Below the pieces are notes generated by a model that was not told where the DNA came from, ran no database searches, and saw only the letters and a program-made list of their open reading frames with translations. Made by a program: the position numbers and the translations under genes. Below are positions 20,213 through 31,242 of a stretch of 64,000 nucleotides of DNA, in pieces. Position 1 is the first letter of the stretch; every line of letters starts with the position of its first letter. This DNA comes from Agelas oroides (Eukaryota; Porifera; Demospongiae; Agelasida; Agelasidae): positions 3,233,720 to 3,297,719 of the forward strand of contig OX422189.1 in assembly GCA_949130485.1 (NCBI GenBank), given 5' to 3'.

Positions 20213-22950
20213 TCATTGAGGTACACTAACAGTAGAAACTTGTTGACACTGTTGCTATTATTGTTTTTTCCTCACTCATTTCCCGATCCCCCCCCCCCGC
20301 TCTCTCTCTCTGCATGCATGCATGTCTGGAGTCAGTGCAGCCTTGCTGTTAGTTCAACCTTCTCTGCATAGAAAGGCCTGAATTGCTATAGACTCATTGT
20401 ATACAAAGGCAAAACTTCCTAGTAGAATAATTCATGGCAGATATGGAATCAAATTTTATGTAGGAGTGATTTGAACTCTATTATTACTAACTTCATCATA
20501 ATCAGTTTAGTCTACCAAAATTCCAGCCAATTTCCATGCCTACATGATCCCTGCCAAGTGAGTATAAGACTTGTTATATGCTTTATTAACATCAAGTGTT
20601 TCAGAAGTAAGGCCATAGCAGGGAAATATCCTGTTTCTCATCCTGGAAATGGCTGAAAATCAGTGCGGGCGGGCGCAGAATTAACAAAACACAACTATAA
20701 AAATGGGCTATTGATACAAGGACACAGCTACATTCCTACTGTGTTTTCCAAAGGCTTCTATGCAACAGTATTCAGTGCGGAAACGGTATATATATAATTG
20801 TATTGTGTTTTGAGAGGTGGAACTATCAGGAAACATGCAGGCGGTAGATAAGAAACAGGATATTTCCCTGCTGTGGCCTAAGAGATATATGCTTTCATAC
20901 CTCAGTGTATGCTGTTGCATCTCTGTGAGGTTCCACTGAGCCCGTTAATTGCTGAGTGATTTCTTACTTAATTCAGGCAAAAAGAGCAGTCCTCATCACA
21001 CTGTCTCAGATATGATTGTAGTACTCACAGTCTGCCATCTTTCTCCAGTATATTTAGTACCCCTCAGACAGCATGTCTGTGCAAACATATGAAGAGCAAT
21101 CTTCATCACACTGCCTCAGATATGACAACACTACTGTAGTGTCCTGAACCATGTGGAATAGTCAGAGCGCCATTGGTAGCTATAACTAGTCTGTCAGCTT
21201 TGTGCAACAAGATTAGATGCTATAGCCTTGCTTTGCTCTGTACTTGCTGGAGTTGGAGAAGTAAAAGCACAACCTAGGCCCTCCTTGTATGTTTCTGAAG
21301 CAATTCCTCTGCCCAGCCTATACTCTGCCCTTAGGAGACAATTATCATGTTCAAGAATTACTTCACTCTTTCCATCACTTGGAAAAGTGGGGAGAGGATC
21401 AGGAAACGAGGGTATGTCCTAACCCATGCTAATGTCTACTGTGGGCTGGAACAAGATGGAGTGAATTAGTCATGTCCAGTTACTGTTACCTAGGCAAATG
21501 TCATATCTCTCTCTCGTACAGTGGTGCTTCCTAGGTAACAAGATATATCAGCCTGGTAGGTGGTTGTTTTACGCACTGGGGTATGTTTAACACACACATG
21601 CACACTCCACGCACTTTTCCCAAACTTAATGTGAATTCAAGGCTACACACTGTCGTATCCCAACAGACGGACTACAGTATGACTCAGATGTTCTAAAAAT
21701 AGTAACATTGACAACACCAGTGAGATATGTGCCGATGTGCTAAAAATAGTAACATTGACAAGACCAGTGATATATGCTCCGATGTGCTAAAAATAGTAAC
21801 AGGACAAGACCAGTGATATATGCTCCGATGTGCTAAAAATAGTAATGCTGATACATGTATGGCTGGAGAGGTATGACATTCCTCAGTGCCTTCTGGGGGG
21901 TGGTGTCATAGTGTTTGTTTTTACACCTTAGACTGCCCTGGCCTTCAACATGGTGATAACTCACTCCATAGCTGACATCCTACTGTATACATATTTGGAG
22001 CTATTTGTGCACACAAGCATAAATAATGAATTACTCTGCTGTATCTAACTAGCTGGCTATAATAGTTATATACTGCCTGAAGTATGGACTATCGGAGACG
22101 GACTGCTCACAGACAGCAAAGAGTAGCGTAGTGGCCTGAGTACATGAGACTGTATGGCCATGCTGCTCATAGGCAGCAGAAATGACTCATTTGTAAAGCA
22201 CTTTGTCCACAGCAGCTGCCTAAAGCAGTGCAAATGGCTGCATTGTCTGCATGTGTGGTCAACTACATTGGGCTATTAAAGGACTGCCTTTACCTACTGC
22301 TCTGCACACAAGCTGTGAAATTCTGCTTAACTGTTGAGCTTCCTATATAGAGCACACTAATTCTATGTTTAGTATCACCATATTGGCTACTGAATCCCTA
22401 CAGTTACAGTGTCTAAAAATAGCACAAGTTATAATAGGATTGTAGTAGGGTTTTGAAGTGTGTGGTAACACTGACTGTCCACATTGACAGTCACAACTTG
22501 GGTTTACTGCCAGATGCTTCAAACAAACTCAGGCTAGCAGTGGAACCTCTGCTGTCTATGAGCAACAAGGTCATGCATAACCCTTACTTAGACTAAGCTC
22601 TCCGAAACTCCTCTGTCTATGAACGATCTGAATTCAGATCGTCTGTCAGACAGGGCATAGATTGTAATTGAGGGAGCTTACAGAATACCTAGAGATAAGT
22701 TACCATGCATGGTTCAAATGCAGCTAAGTCACAATAAGTGCTAGCTACCCATCTCCATTGATACTCCCTCTTGTAAAGCCTCTCGTGGGACTCAATCCAT
22801 TGTTGCTGCTATCTGGTAGTACTCAGGGTTTTGATTGGCCGTTCTGGTACCCTTTATCCCTGCAGTCATTGAAGGGTAGATCCATTGGTAGCAGAGATAC
22901 TATTTCCATCTTTTTGGCAGCTGCTGGTACTGAGCAGTTTAGAACATGTA
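20213..22950. other. No gene seen; several small repeats
   Basis: Holds a C10 run followed by CT and GCAT microsatellites at 20289-20322, a tandem array at 21687-21846 and an 18-bp perfect palindrome (CGATCTGAATTCAGATCG) at 22624-22641. No coding frame convincing. Confidence 0.5.
21687..21846. repeat. 47-bp tandem repeat, about 3.4 copies
   Basis: Units start GATGTGCTAAAAATAGTAAC at 21687, 21734, 21781 and 21827. The third unit is one base shorter and the fourth breaks off after about 20 bases. Confidence 0.9.
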
Positions 22951-23300
22951 CCGTATAGCGGGAAATTTTTGCGATTTTCGCGACCCACGACCAAAACGCG
23001 AAAATAAGAACCGCGAAAATTTGAACACGTGAACTTTTGCGTGAACATTTGAATTCGTGGAGATTTGCACACGTGTTTTGTGAGCTAGTCTCACTCGATC
23101 TGACGATGGCACTGTATCGCTATTTCAAACCGGCAGACGACATCCTACCTCTCCCACGGGAGATCTGTTTGCTCGGTGACGATAAAGGGGCATGGTCAAT
23201 AGCTCGCGCTAAACGCGAAAATTAAAACCACCAAAAGTTCTTCTGGAGGCGAAACGGGATTTTGGCGAAAAGTTGGACCAGCGAAAATTTCCCACTACGG
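22951..23300. mobile_element. TA-flanked MITE with a residual start codon ORF
   Basis: 350 bp between TA dinucleotides (22949-22950 and 23301-23302). Ends CCGTATAGCGGGAAATTTTT... and ...AAATTTCCCACTACGG. A plus-strand reading frame at 23106 begins MALYRYFKP and runs to 23225, likely the remnant N-terminus of the parent transposase. The ends match the 8543-9120 element. Confidence 0.8.
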
Positions 23301-24466
23301 TATGTAGTGTTTATCTAAGGTTTTCACTATTTGGAGCATTACAGGTGAGAACAGTGAACCCCATATGTATTGCGTCATGGTCTGTGTTTGGCTTGCTAAG
23401 GCTCTCTCCAATCAGCGATGTTAAGATCCTTATACAAAGGTATGTTATGATAGCTCCAGGCAAGTTAGTGTACCAAAAAGAGCAGTCAAGAATTTACAAA
23501 GAAGGCAGGATGAAATCAGTTGTCCCTGGATACACACAGGATGTTCTCACAAAACTCACAGGATTATTAAGGATACATCAGAATGATATCATCCATGCAG
23601 TGACCAGCTATGAGTGATGTCATCAGTTGTCAATGGCAAACACATTGTACCTTGAGCAAGCCCCACACTAGCAAGACTGCATTGCGCACGTGTGTGTACG
23701 TATATATGCTTGTTTGCGGCCATATACCGTAAATTTTAAATGAGCATATTTAAATATTTTACTGAGATCAAGCTCGTGCACTCAGAAGGTGAAGGGCTTA
23801 TTTCCAGAGTGCAGCGTTGGCTACCCGGAGTGGAGATGACTGAAGTTGAAACACGCATGGCAACTTACTTCTGGTTTGTGCTGCTACGGATCATCAACAG
23901 CAGGCTGCTCACAGGCAGTACAAATTTAATATGGACGTGGTTGAGGATGCTTCAGGTAAGGGCCATGCATAAACGGTACTCATGAGCATCACAAATTCAG
24001 CTCATAATTTCAGTGTTAAGCTTAGTCCATGCATGTGTAGCCACGTTAGCTGCCCTGGCTGGAGAAATAGCTGCAATTTGTTGGCATATGGGATATACCT
24101 AGCTACCTCTGATGTGGACTTACCTACTACATGTATGTGTCATGTGTCATCAAGCTTGACTTACATGTATTACGCTCATGTAACAGTAGACAGTGACCAA
24201 TCCTGCTCACCCCACGATGATGAATCAACAAAAATATTTACACCTATGAGACTTGGTTACTAGGTGTTTGCTGCTGACATCCAATATCCTGTGTGTTCAT
24301 GAAGCCGTATGGTCAAAGGACACATTATATTGTTACTGTAGCTACATGATCAAAGGAGTTCTGGCCACAAACTCAAGGAAGTGCTTGTACTTCCTGAGTT
24401 AATGAATGCTCACAGGAAGCAGCTTACTCGGGATGACCTCAGCACTCATTGCACACACAGCTGTCA

Positions 24467-24505
<39 letters not shown>

Positions 24506-25190
24506 TGCGTGCGTGCACACATCTTCCACGTAGTAGCTCATGGCTCAGTCCTATTTCCCCATGGCTTGCTAGTTCCTTGCATATCCTAGATCTCCATGTG
24601 CACTGTGACTGCATGGAAGTGCAGTGAGTACATGCACCTCTCTCTTCTTATTCGTCTGATTGAAGTGCACTGTTACTGGTGTTGCTAGGCTGAATAGTAA
24701 GATCATCAAATGTGGTGCTAGCTAGGGGTATGGTACATAGTTAGTGCACCATGCCCACTCAGCACGTGTGCTTTTTTAATGTGTTGGTTGTTTGTCTTGC
24801 ATTACCTGTATATGTAACTGTGGGCAGGGAGCAATACCTTTGAAGATAACTACATACATGGAAACTGACTCAGTCAACTCACGACTGAGGACATGCAACA
24901 TATGTAGCACTGAGGAAAAGAAGCCTGCTTAGCAATGCCTCAGTCTGATAGCTGAGCTGTGTGAGTGTGTACCTATACCATAGGCTGGGAGTTATGTTAT
25001 TGACACATTCATTGTGCAAATGTATTCCAATTAAAGCCCATATCAGTTTAGGTACGTATTCATTGATATGTTACACATGTAAACATTGGAGGATGAATTT
25101 AGATCTGCAGCAGTTGACGAAACAAGAAAGTTACTCTTCATTTAATGTACTGATAGTTTAGCTACATGTATCTTCATTGGGCACAATTTT
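23301..25190. other. Upstream region of the Rac gene; no other gene seen
   Basis: Short ORFs only. A (GT)n microsatellite lies at 24470-24512. The real promoter and 5' UTR exon of the Rac gene must be somewhere here, because the coding start follows a splice acceptor. Confidence 0.4.
24470..24512. repeat. (GT)n microsatellite
   Basis: About 43 bases of GT/TG with slight GCGT interruptions at the right end. Confidence 0.9.
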
Positions 25191-25350
25191 GTTCCCCTTT
25201 GAGGTCAAAGTCTAGGTTGCAACGTAGGCACTATTTTGCTTACAACGTAGCCTGTCAAGCTAGATCTCTCTCTCACTCTTCAGGTGTGTTAGAGAGAATA
25301 TCTAGCTTGATAGACTACTTGCAACCTAGACTTTGACATCAAAGGGGAAC
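25191..25350. mobile_element. 160-bp foldback MITE upstream of the Rac start
   Basis: Ends GTTCCCCTTTGAGGTCAAAG and its near reverse complement CTTTGACATCAAAGGGGAAC. Inner arms include CTAGGTTGCAA / TTGCAACCTAG and TCAAGCTAGAT / ATCTAGCTTGA. It ends 55 bp before the Rac ATG, inside the proposed 5' UTR intron. Confidence 0.8.
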
Positions 25351-25404
25351 TGTTTGTATGACATCAAGCTATATGCTGTATGCTGTTCCTCTCTGTCCTA
25401 TAGG

Positions 25405-28013
25405 ATGGCGAAAACAGAACGGGATATAAAATGTGTGGTGGTGGGAGATGGATCCGTAGGAAAGACTTGTATGCTCATCTCATACACAACAAACTCCTTT
25501 CCTGGAGAATATGTACCTACTATGTGAGTTCAAGGGGAGAGGGGGAAGTGGTGTACAACTATTCACATGTATAGTGTAGCCTCATTCTACCTTAGCCTTG
25601 TTCCCAGGCCTTCCCACTGACAGTTTCGATCACTTACAGTGTGCAAAAACAGTGGTGGAAGGCCTGGTCCATTTTACCCCATGAATGATGCCAATATTTA
25701 CCTAGGTAGACAGGAAGAGTGCCTGACAGAAAGAATAAGCTTTAGGCTTGGTTCTGTTAGACCAATCCTTCACCCTCTGTTTTTGCACGCTGCAAGCAAT
25801 CAAAAATGGATGGTGGGAAGGCCTAGGAATGAGGCTACTTGTATCTATTAATCTGAGGCCCAGACAATGGTGTCCCACACACTGTTTCTGGTCGGGAAAC
25901 AACCCCTTACCCAACCTTGTACCCTACCAGAAACACAAAACCATATGAAACAGGTTGCACGTCCCAGATTTTCAGTACCTCCAGTATTTGATTGCTTCCA
26001 GTATGTAAACAGGGAGGGAGAAAGCCTGGAAATCTTGTCATGTGTGATGATGTCATGTAACGTAAGGTAGCAGGAGGTAGACAGACAGGGGGCAGTACCC
26101 AATGAAGAATGTTGAGGTCCTTCCTTGTGCAAGGTCTGGGAGCTAGAACATTTTGAAGTTAGTGTCAATACAGCTCATTGTTTAAGGTTACGATGAACAA
26201 CCTGTCCTATCTCAGAATTCAATAAATGCGCTTGAATATCAGCGTTATAACTCTAGAGTGCTTGGAGGTATTTTAGCGCTTCAAAAGCCTATGGAGATAC
26301 CGAAGACAAGGCTATACACAATGTTCTTTTGGTCATAACAGCTCTAGCAGCTTATAATCCACACCATCCAGAACAAAGCCTTCAAATAAACTCTCTTGCG
26401 TCAAATATCTGCTTACTGACGGCCCTCAAACTCACCGTTTTCGGTTACTAGTCTCCTAGCACAAGTATCTAGGTCAAGTCGATGGCAATTTTCAAGCAGC
26501 GCTCGAAATGTAGGCGCTACATAAAATTTTGAGTAGCATTCTTCGTAAACCACGACCGAAAAAGCCATTTTCTGACGGTTTGTCCAGAACTTTTTTGGCA
26601 AAACTTGACGAGTCGACCTCGAAAATTTAGTACGGAAGGCCGTTGAGCTGTTATCTTCCGCAGAAAATAAAAGTAGTTCGCTAAAATTGACACAAAGTTA
26701 GTAACGGTAGGAATGCATTCGGACTTGCGGGTATACGTCATGATTATAATTATAAAATAAGCGCGCGCACAGCTTGTTCATTGTAACCTTAATACACTTT
26801 TAGCTAGCCTCGTTCCCCCGGCCCAGAAGAGGAGGCGGGGTACCTGGCTTCAGCCGTTTGCACAGTAGAATAGGAAAAGAACAACCAGTGGGATTAGAGA
26901 ATGAGCAGTAGGATGGAAGTACTGTATAGAGGGAAATTTTCGAACTAGGGCCTGAACGAATGGGGGAAATCCCCATTCAAATATTCGGTAACTAACATTC
27001 GAACAACATTCGGTAGAATCAAGAATTATGTGACATGGGCGTGCTTGTGGTTTCTGCATGAATGCACAATGCGTGTTTACTTAAAAGTATATTTAAGCCA
27101 CTCGGCTGTCTACGGAAGGAAGTGTCTTTTGTGGGGTGGACCGACCGCTGGCAGCGACGATGGACACGCCAGCTACTTCGCAGAAGCGATCCGCTTCCTC
27201 GTCCCTCACCACTGAAGATCGCCAGTCTACCACTAGTGTCGGGAGCATGTATCCGCCTTGCGTTCTACGCTTGCCTACGCCACACTGAAGGCCTGAAGCG
27301 TTTATCCGCCATCTTGCAAGATTGCACGTGGGGTATGCGAGAAATAGGTCACTTGCGAATATAATTTTACCTTCAAATGTTTGGGAATTCGAACGAATGT
27401 TCGAATGTTAGTACATTCGTTCAGGCCCAATTTCAAACTTTTTGTGGTTTTTTTCGATCAAACACCAGCTTATGAAAATTTCTTTCTGCAAAAATTCCTT
27501 CCTCCAAACGTTTCCTGCTGAAAATGAGTTGAGGAAGCTGACCATATTGCTGTTGAGCCATGGATCCAGCAACTGAACAGAGAATTGACCCACCTCATGG
27601 TAGAAATGAGCAAATAGTGGAAATGTTTTCCTGGAACGTCATTTACAGTCAACTTGCCGCAACTGTGAATGGATCCTCGGAGTAGCTCGCTCCCTTTTGG
27701 CATAGCACTTCTTCTCAGAGCGACCAACACACTTCTGATGTGTGGCTCGTTTCGACATTGAAGTGCATGCTGAGTTCCCTAGCAGGGTCGTCATTTCCAT
27801 GTGTGAAGTTGTAGGGGGTGTGGTCATAGATCATGACCTTGTTGCAACATTGCAAATTGAAAAAAAAGATTTTTTCTGGCACATTTGTTTGTGGTTAGCA
27901 AAATTTCCCGCTATATGGAAGAATGCACAATTGTGGTACACTGTGATCAGTTACAGTATGTGGGACAGTAAGTATATATGCGAGTATAGAGGTGTGTATT
28001 GATTGGAAGTCTG

Positions 28014-28082
<69 letters not shown>

Positions 28083-28192
28083 TACACACACACACACACA
28101 CACGTACACACACACACACACACGTACACACACACACACACACGTACACACACACACACACACACACACGTACACACACACACACACACACA

Positions 28193-28231
<39 letters not shown>

Positions 28232-28703
28232 CTTTGATAACTACACAGCAAATGTATTCGTGGATGGTCGACCTGTTAGCTTAGGGCTATGGGACACAGT
28301 GGGACAGGACGACTATGACAGGCTGCGACCACTCTCCTACCCTGACACAGACATCTTCCTAATCTGCTTCTCCCTCGTCAATCCTAACTCTTTTGCCAAC
28401 GTCGCAGACAAGTGGTATCCAGAAATCAGCCACCATGCACCCGGGGTACCAAAGATCCTGGTAGGTACCAAGTTGGATTTGCGAGACAACACGGCAGAGG
28501 TGGAGAGATTGAGATCCCGCAAGCAGAGTCCGATCACACCACAGCAGGGGGATGCAATGCGGAAGAAGATAGGAGCAGTGTGTTTCAAAGAGTGCTCTGC
28601 ACTGACACATGCAGGACTTAAAGATATTTTTGATGAGGCAATTAAAGTGGTTTTGTTTCCTGAGACCAAGAAGAAGAAGAGGTCAAAGTGCACTATACTC
28701 TGA
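25405..28703 (+). CDS. Rac-family small GTPase (two coding exons)
   Basis: Join of 25405-25523 and 28232-28703, 591 nt, 196 residues, no frame error. Exon 1 has the P-loop GDGSVGKT and ends at VPT; exon 2 continues [38 protein letters not shown], the base-binding [13 protein letters not shown], a basic tail KKKKRSK and the CAAX box CTIL (geranylgeranyl type). LGLWDT and the insert region favour Rac over Cdc42 or Rho. It would act as a membrane-anchored switch for actin and oxidase control. Switch II carries V where nearly all Ras-superfamily members have A (DTAGQ). The ATG follows a splice acceptor (CTGTCCTATAG|G), so a 5' UTR exon exists upstream. A polyadenylation signal follows at 28740. 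Confidence 0.92.
25594..25836. mobile_element. TAGCCTCGTTCCC-family MITE in the Rac intron
   Basis: Inverted ends about AGCCTTGTTCCCAGGCCTTC and GAAGGCCTAGGAATGAGGCT. Related to 50381-50836 and 51187-51574 but older; the target duplication is no longer clear. Confidence 0.65.
26186..26788. mobile_element. piggyBac-like MITE in the Rac intron
   Basis: 603 bp flanked by TTAA at 26182-26185 and 26789-26792, with inverted ends GGTTACGATGAACAA and GGTTACAATGAACAA. The TTAA target is diagnostic of piggyBac-type transposition. No transposase ORF. Confidence 0.8.
26922..27918. mobile_element. TA-type transposon remnant in the Rac intron
   Basis: About 1 kb with left end CTGTATAGAGGGAAATTTT and right end AAATTTCCCGCTATATGG, matching the 22951 and 8543 families. 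An inner pair of CATTCGAAC / GTTCGAATG repeats suggests a nested second element. No intact ORF. Confidence 0.6.
28027..28230. repeat. (CA)n microsatellite forming the Rac splice acceptor
   Basis: About 204 bp of CA repeats with GTACACA interruptions at fairly regular spacing. It runs directly into CACAG|CTTTGAT, the acceptor of Rac exon 2, so the normal polypyrimidine tract is replaced by CA repeats. CT repeats (28013-28026) precede it. Confidence 0.95.
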
Positions 28704-28739
28704 AGAACGTAGCAAGAACACGGAATCACTGAATGAGAC

Positions 28740-28745
28740 AATAAA
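28740..28745 (+). terminator. Polyadenylation signal of the Rac gene
   Basis: AATAAA, 37 bases after the stop codon at 28701-28703, followed by a T-rich stretch with ATTGTATTG. Confidence 0.7.
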
Positions 28746-29354
28746 CTGGTACAGTTAACTTTCCTTATTGTATTGTATTGTTAATTTTTTAGAATGCTTA
28801 TTTTGTATGGCTGGTACTTACGTACATTGTTTCAACTGTCTCTATTAGTCTAAGATATTATGTATTATACATTATTGCATCTTCTTCCCAAAGTTCTATT
28901 TGTTTGTTCAAGGGATTATGTACCAGTGCTATAGGATTGTTCATTTTTCATAGTATTTGCCTGCATTTATGCTTTTTGCTTTCTCCACCTTTGTAATGTG
29001 CTGTGCAGGTGGTTGTATCACTGGAGCATTCAGTGATGACCTGGTGCATTAAGTATCGTGTTGAGTGTGTGCTTCTTTTCATCTACAGTTGTACTTCTGT
29101 TTGCAGTATCACCTGATTTGAAAGTAAAAGACATTGTTATACTACCATACCCAGACCTTCATCATCACCTACACTAATTAACGAGGAATATGTGAAGGCC
29201 TGGGTATAATTGAGGGGAATTTCATGACCAAACCGCACTGAACACTTCTTTATCCTGTTCAGGTTTTCCTTTTTTTACAACACAGATACCTCAGACTATG
29301 CCTACTCCTGATTGAATTTGTGTACACATAAGCCTGTTGTGGCAAAGTAAATAG

Positions 29355-29456
29355 TGTCTATGATCATACCACACTGACTAACACTAGTTCTTGTCTGATC
29401 ACCCGCTCAGTACTTGCATGAATGGGTGACCACTAGCTAGGTGTTGGTGGGCTTTC
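29355..29456 (+). rRNA. 5S rRNA-like unit 1 (degenerate)
   Basis: Begins GTCTATGATCATACCACACTG and keeps GTCTGATCAC, CAGTACTTGCATGAATGGGT and the closing CTTTCTTTC, but lacks the central GAAGTTAAGC block (internal deletion). It is a pseudogene or 5S-derived repeat. Confidence 0.75.
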
Positions 29457-29548
29457 TTTCTCTCTTTGTTCTTTTGTCTCCTCATTTTCAGCTTTTGCTT
29501 TGAATCTTCCGACTGTAATGTATTGTTGCAAAGTGGCTAGCACCTAAT

Positions 29549-29666
29549 AGATGACCATACCACACTGAATACACCAGTTCTCGTCTGATCACTGAAGTTA
29601 AGCAGTGTCGGGCCTGCTCAGTACTTGGATGGGTGACCGCCTGGGAACAGCAGGTGTTGTAGACTT
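29549..29666 (+). rRNA. 5S rRNA-like unit 2 (near full length)
   Basis: About 118 nt with all typical blocks of animal 5S rRNA: GACCATACCACACTGAATAC, CTCGTCTGATCACTGAAGTT, AAGCAGTGTCGGGCC (A box), TACTTGGATGGGTGACCGCC (C box) and GTTGTAGACTTTCTTTT (pol III termination). The 5' strand AATAGATGACC does not pair well with the 3' GTAGAC, so helix I is imperfect and function is doubtful. Confidence 0.8.
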
Positions 29667-29732
29667 TCTTTTATTCCTATACTCTCTCATTGACATTTTC
29701 TGATAAAAAAGGCTGTTAGTGCAAAATGACTT

Positions 29733-29820
29733 GCACCTATACCACACTGACTTCTTGTCTGATCAATGAACTAGTGTTGTGCCTGCTCAGTACTTGGATG
29801 GGTGACCACCTGGAAAGATG
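29733..29820 (+). rRNA. 5S rRNA-like unit 3 (degenerate)
   Basis: CACCTATACCACACTGACTTC, then TTGTCTGATCAATGAACTAG and TACTTGGATGGGTGACCACC. Two deletions relative to unit 2 and no proper 3' end. Confidence 0.7.
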
Positions 29821-29885
29821 TTATCTTTATCTTTATCTTGATGTCTTCTCTTTCTTTCTTTGACGTCTTCTTTCTTTCTAAAGCT

Positions 29886-29922
29886 GTTGATGGTTGCCTA
29901 TGACCATGCCCCACTGAGTCTG
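29886..29922 (+). rRNA. 5S rRNA-like unit 4 (5' fragment)
   Basis: Only TTGCCTATGACCATGCCCCA and a few more bases resemble a 5S 5' end. With units 1-3 it marks a decayed tandem array with about 160-190 bp spacing. Confidence 0.5.
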
Positions 29923-29954
29923 CTTGCATGGACGGTTGAAAGCCACAGCTACCA

Positions 29955-30195
29955 GACACACATGCAAGCATAGCTACACACATGCAAGCATAGCGACACA
30001 CATGCAAGCATAGCTACACACATGCAAGCATAGCGACACACATGCAAGCATAGCTACACACATGCAAGCATAGCTACACACATGCAAGCATAGCTACACA
30101 CATGCAAGCATAGCTACACACATGCAAGCATAGCTACACACATGCAAGCATAGCTACACACATGCAAGCATAGCTACACACATGCAAGCATACAA
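29955..30195. repeat. 20-bp minisatellite, about 12 copies
   Basis: Unit CATGCAAGCATAGCTACACA with a T/G variant (TAGCTACA or TAGCGACA). Very uniform, so recently amplified. An AT dinucleotide run follows at 30204-30216. Confidence 0.95.
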
Positions 30196-30216
30196 ACACA
30201 CGTATATATATATACA

Positions 30217-31157
30217 CAGAGCTGATGATGATGCATGGACAGGAGGGTTGTAGAAGATACTGTCTCAAAGTTCTGTCCGCTTCTCTTTTTTCATTTCTCA
30301 ACATCCATGGTGATGCTGTGTGGGACCTCCTTCATTGAGGGACCATCTTACTGCAGATATTGTTTGGTACTAGCATTAAAGGTATTCACCATTACAATAA
30401 TACCATAGTAGACTGGGGGCAACAAAGTGAACTTTGGGATAATATATAAATTCTTGTGGATGCCATCTCTGTTCCATGACACACATACTAATTACACGGA
30501 TGCTGAGTAGTTTTGCTTCCATCCTTTTACCAGTGGGAATTAGAGGTCATGATTTGACTCCCAACTAAAAAGCAAGTTACAGTGCTTATAGTTCGACCCC
30601 CACCGAGGCTTGAGTTACACATGCTGTAATTTGTTTGTCGCCGAGTTACACAGTGTTAAGTTTGCCCCAATCACTCCTCCCTCTATTTCTTGTTTGAGAT
30701 GCTGCTGTAGCTATGTAAGCATCCATGTCAATTACCCATTGCGTGGGCTCTATCTGACATGCAGGCCAGTATACTGCTATCTGTGCAGAAGTAGCTCAGT
30801 TACAGCCATGGCACTCGTGAGCACACAGTGTCTCAACTGACCCTAACCATGTGCTAGCTATCTGTATCCAGCTAGGGGCTATATAAGCCATTGTTGTACT
30901 GCAGCCAAAATACAAGTACACACATCTCCCTCTCCTCCCCTCTAATCCAGGATGCACAACAAACTTAACAATGCAAATGTCTTTTTCAAGAGTATATTAT
31001 GTGTTTACAGAGACCAGACATGTACAACAAAACAAACACTGTGTATGTGACTATGGGTGCATCTGTACTAGCACTGATCATAAGTTCATCAATACTACTG
31101 CATGGAACTACTGTATAGTGTGTAAAGATTCATGTGTGGCAATAAAAACATAACCAT
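30217..31157. other. No gene seen
   Basis: Between the minisatellite and the proposed NLR-2 last exon. Short ORFs only. A plus-strand AATAAA occurs at 31141, downstream of no recognisable plus-strand gene. Confidence 0.4.
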
Positions 31158-31242
31158 TCACATTCTAATTCTAATTCTTGCATCGTCTCTAAGTAATCTC
31201 TTTGCGCTCTCTGACATCATCATCACCCACAGGGGTCCAAGT
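31158..31242 (-). CDS. Proposed last exon of NLR-2
   Basis: Acceptor TTTCTTTAG| followed by 85 nt in the LRR-exon phase, coding LGPLWVMMMSESAKRLLRDD and a few basic residues to a TGA. Using it makes the total coding length (5136 nt) divisible by three. There is no homology to confirm it and no clear minus-strand polyadenylation signal nearby, so it is a proposal. Confidence 0.35.

Noticed and set aside
27992-28284. Long His-Thr and Cys-Val repeat ORFs
   Set aside because: These are translations of the CA microsatellite, not proteins.
29955-30195. CRISPR-like array
   Set aside because: The 20-bp units are directly adjacent with no unique spacers, and the genome is animal; it is a minisatellite.
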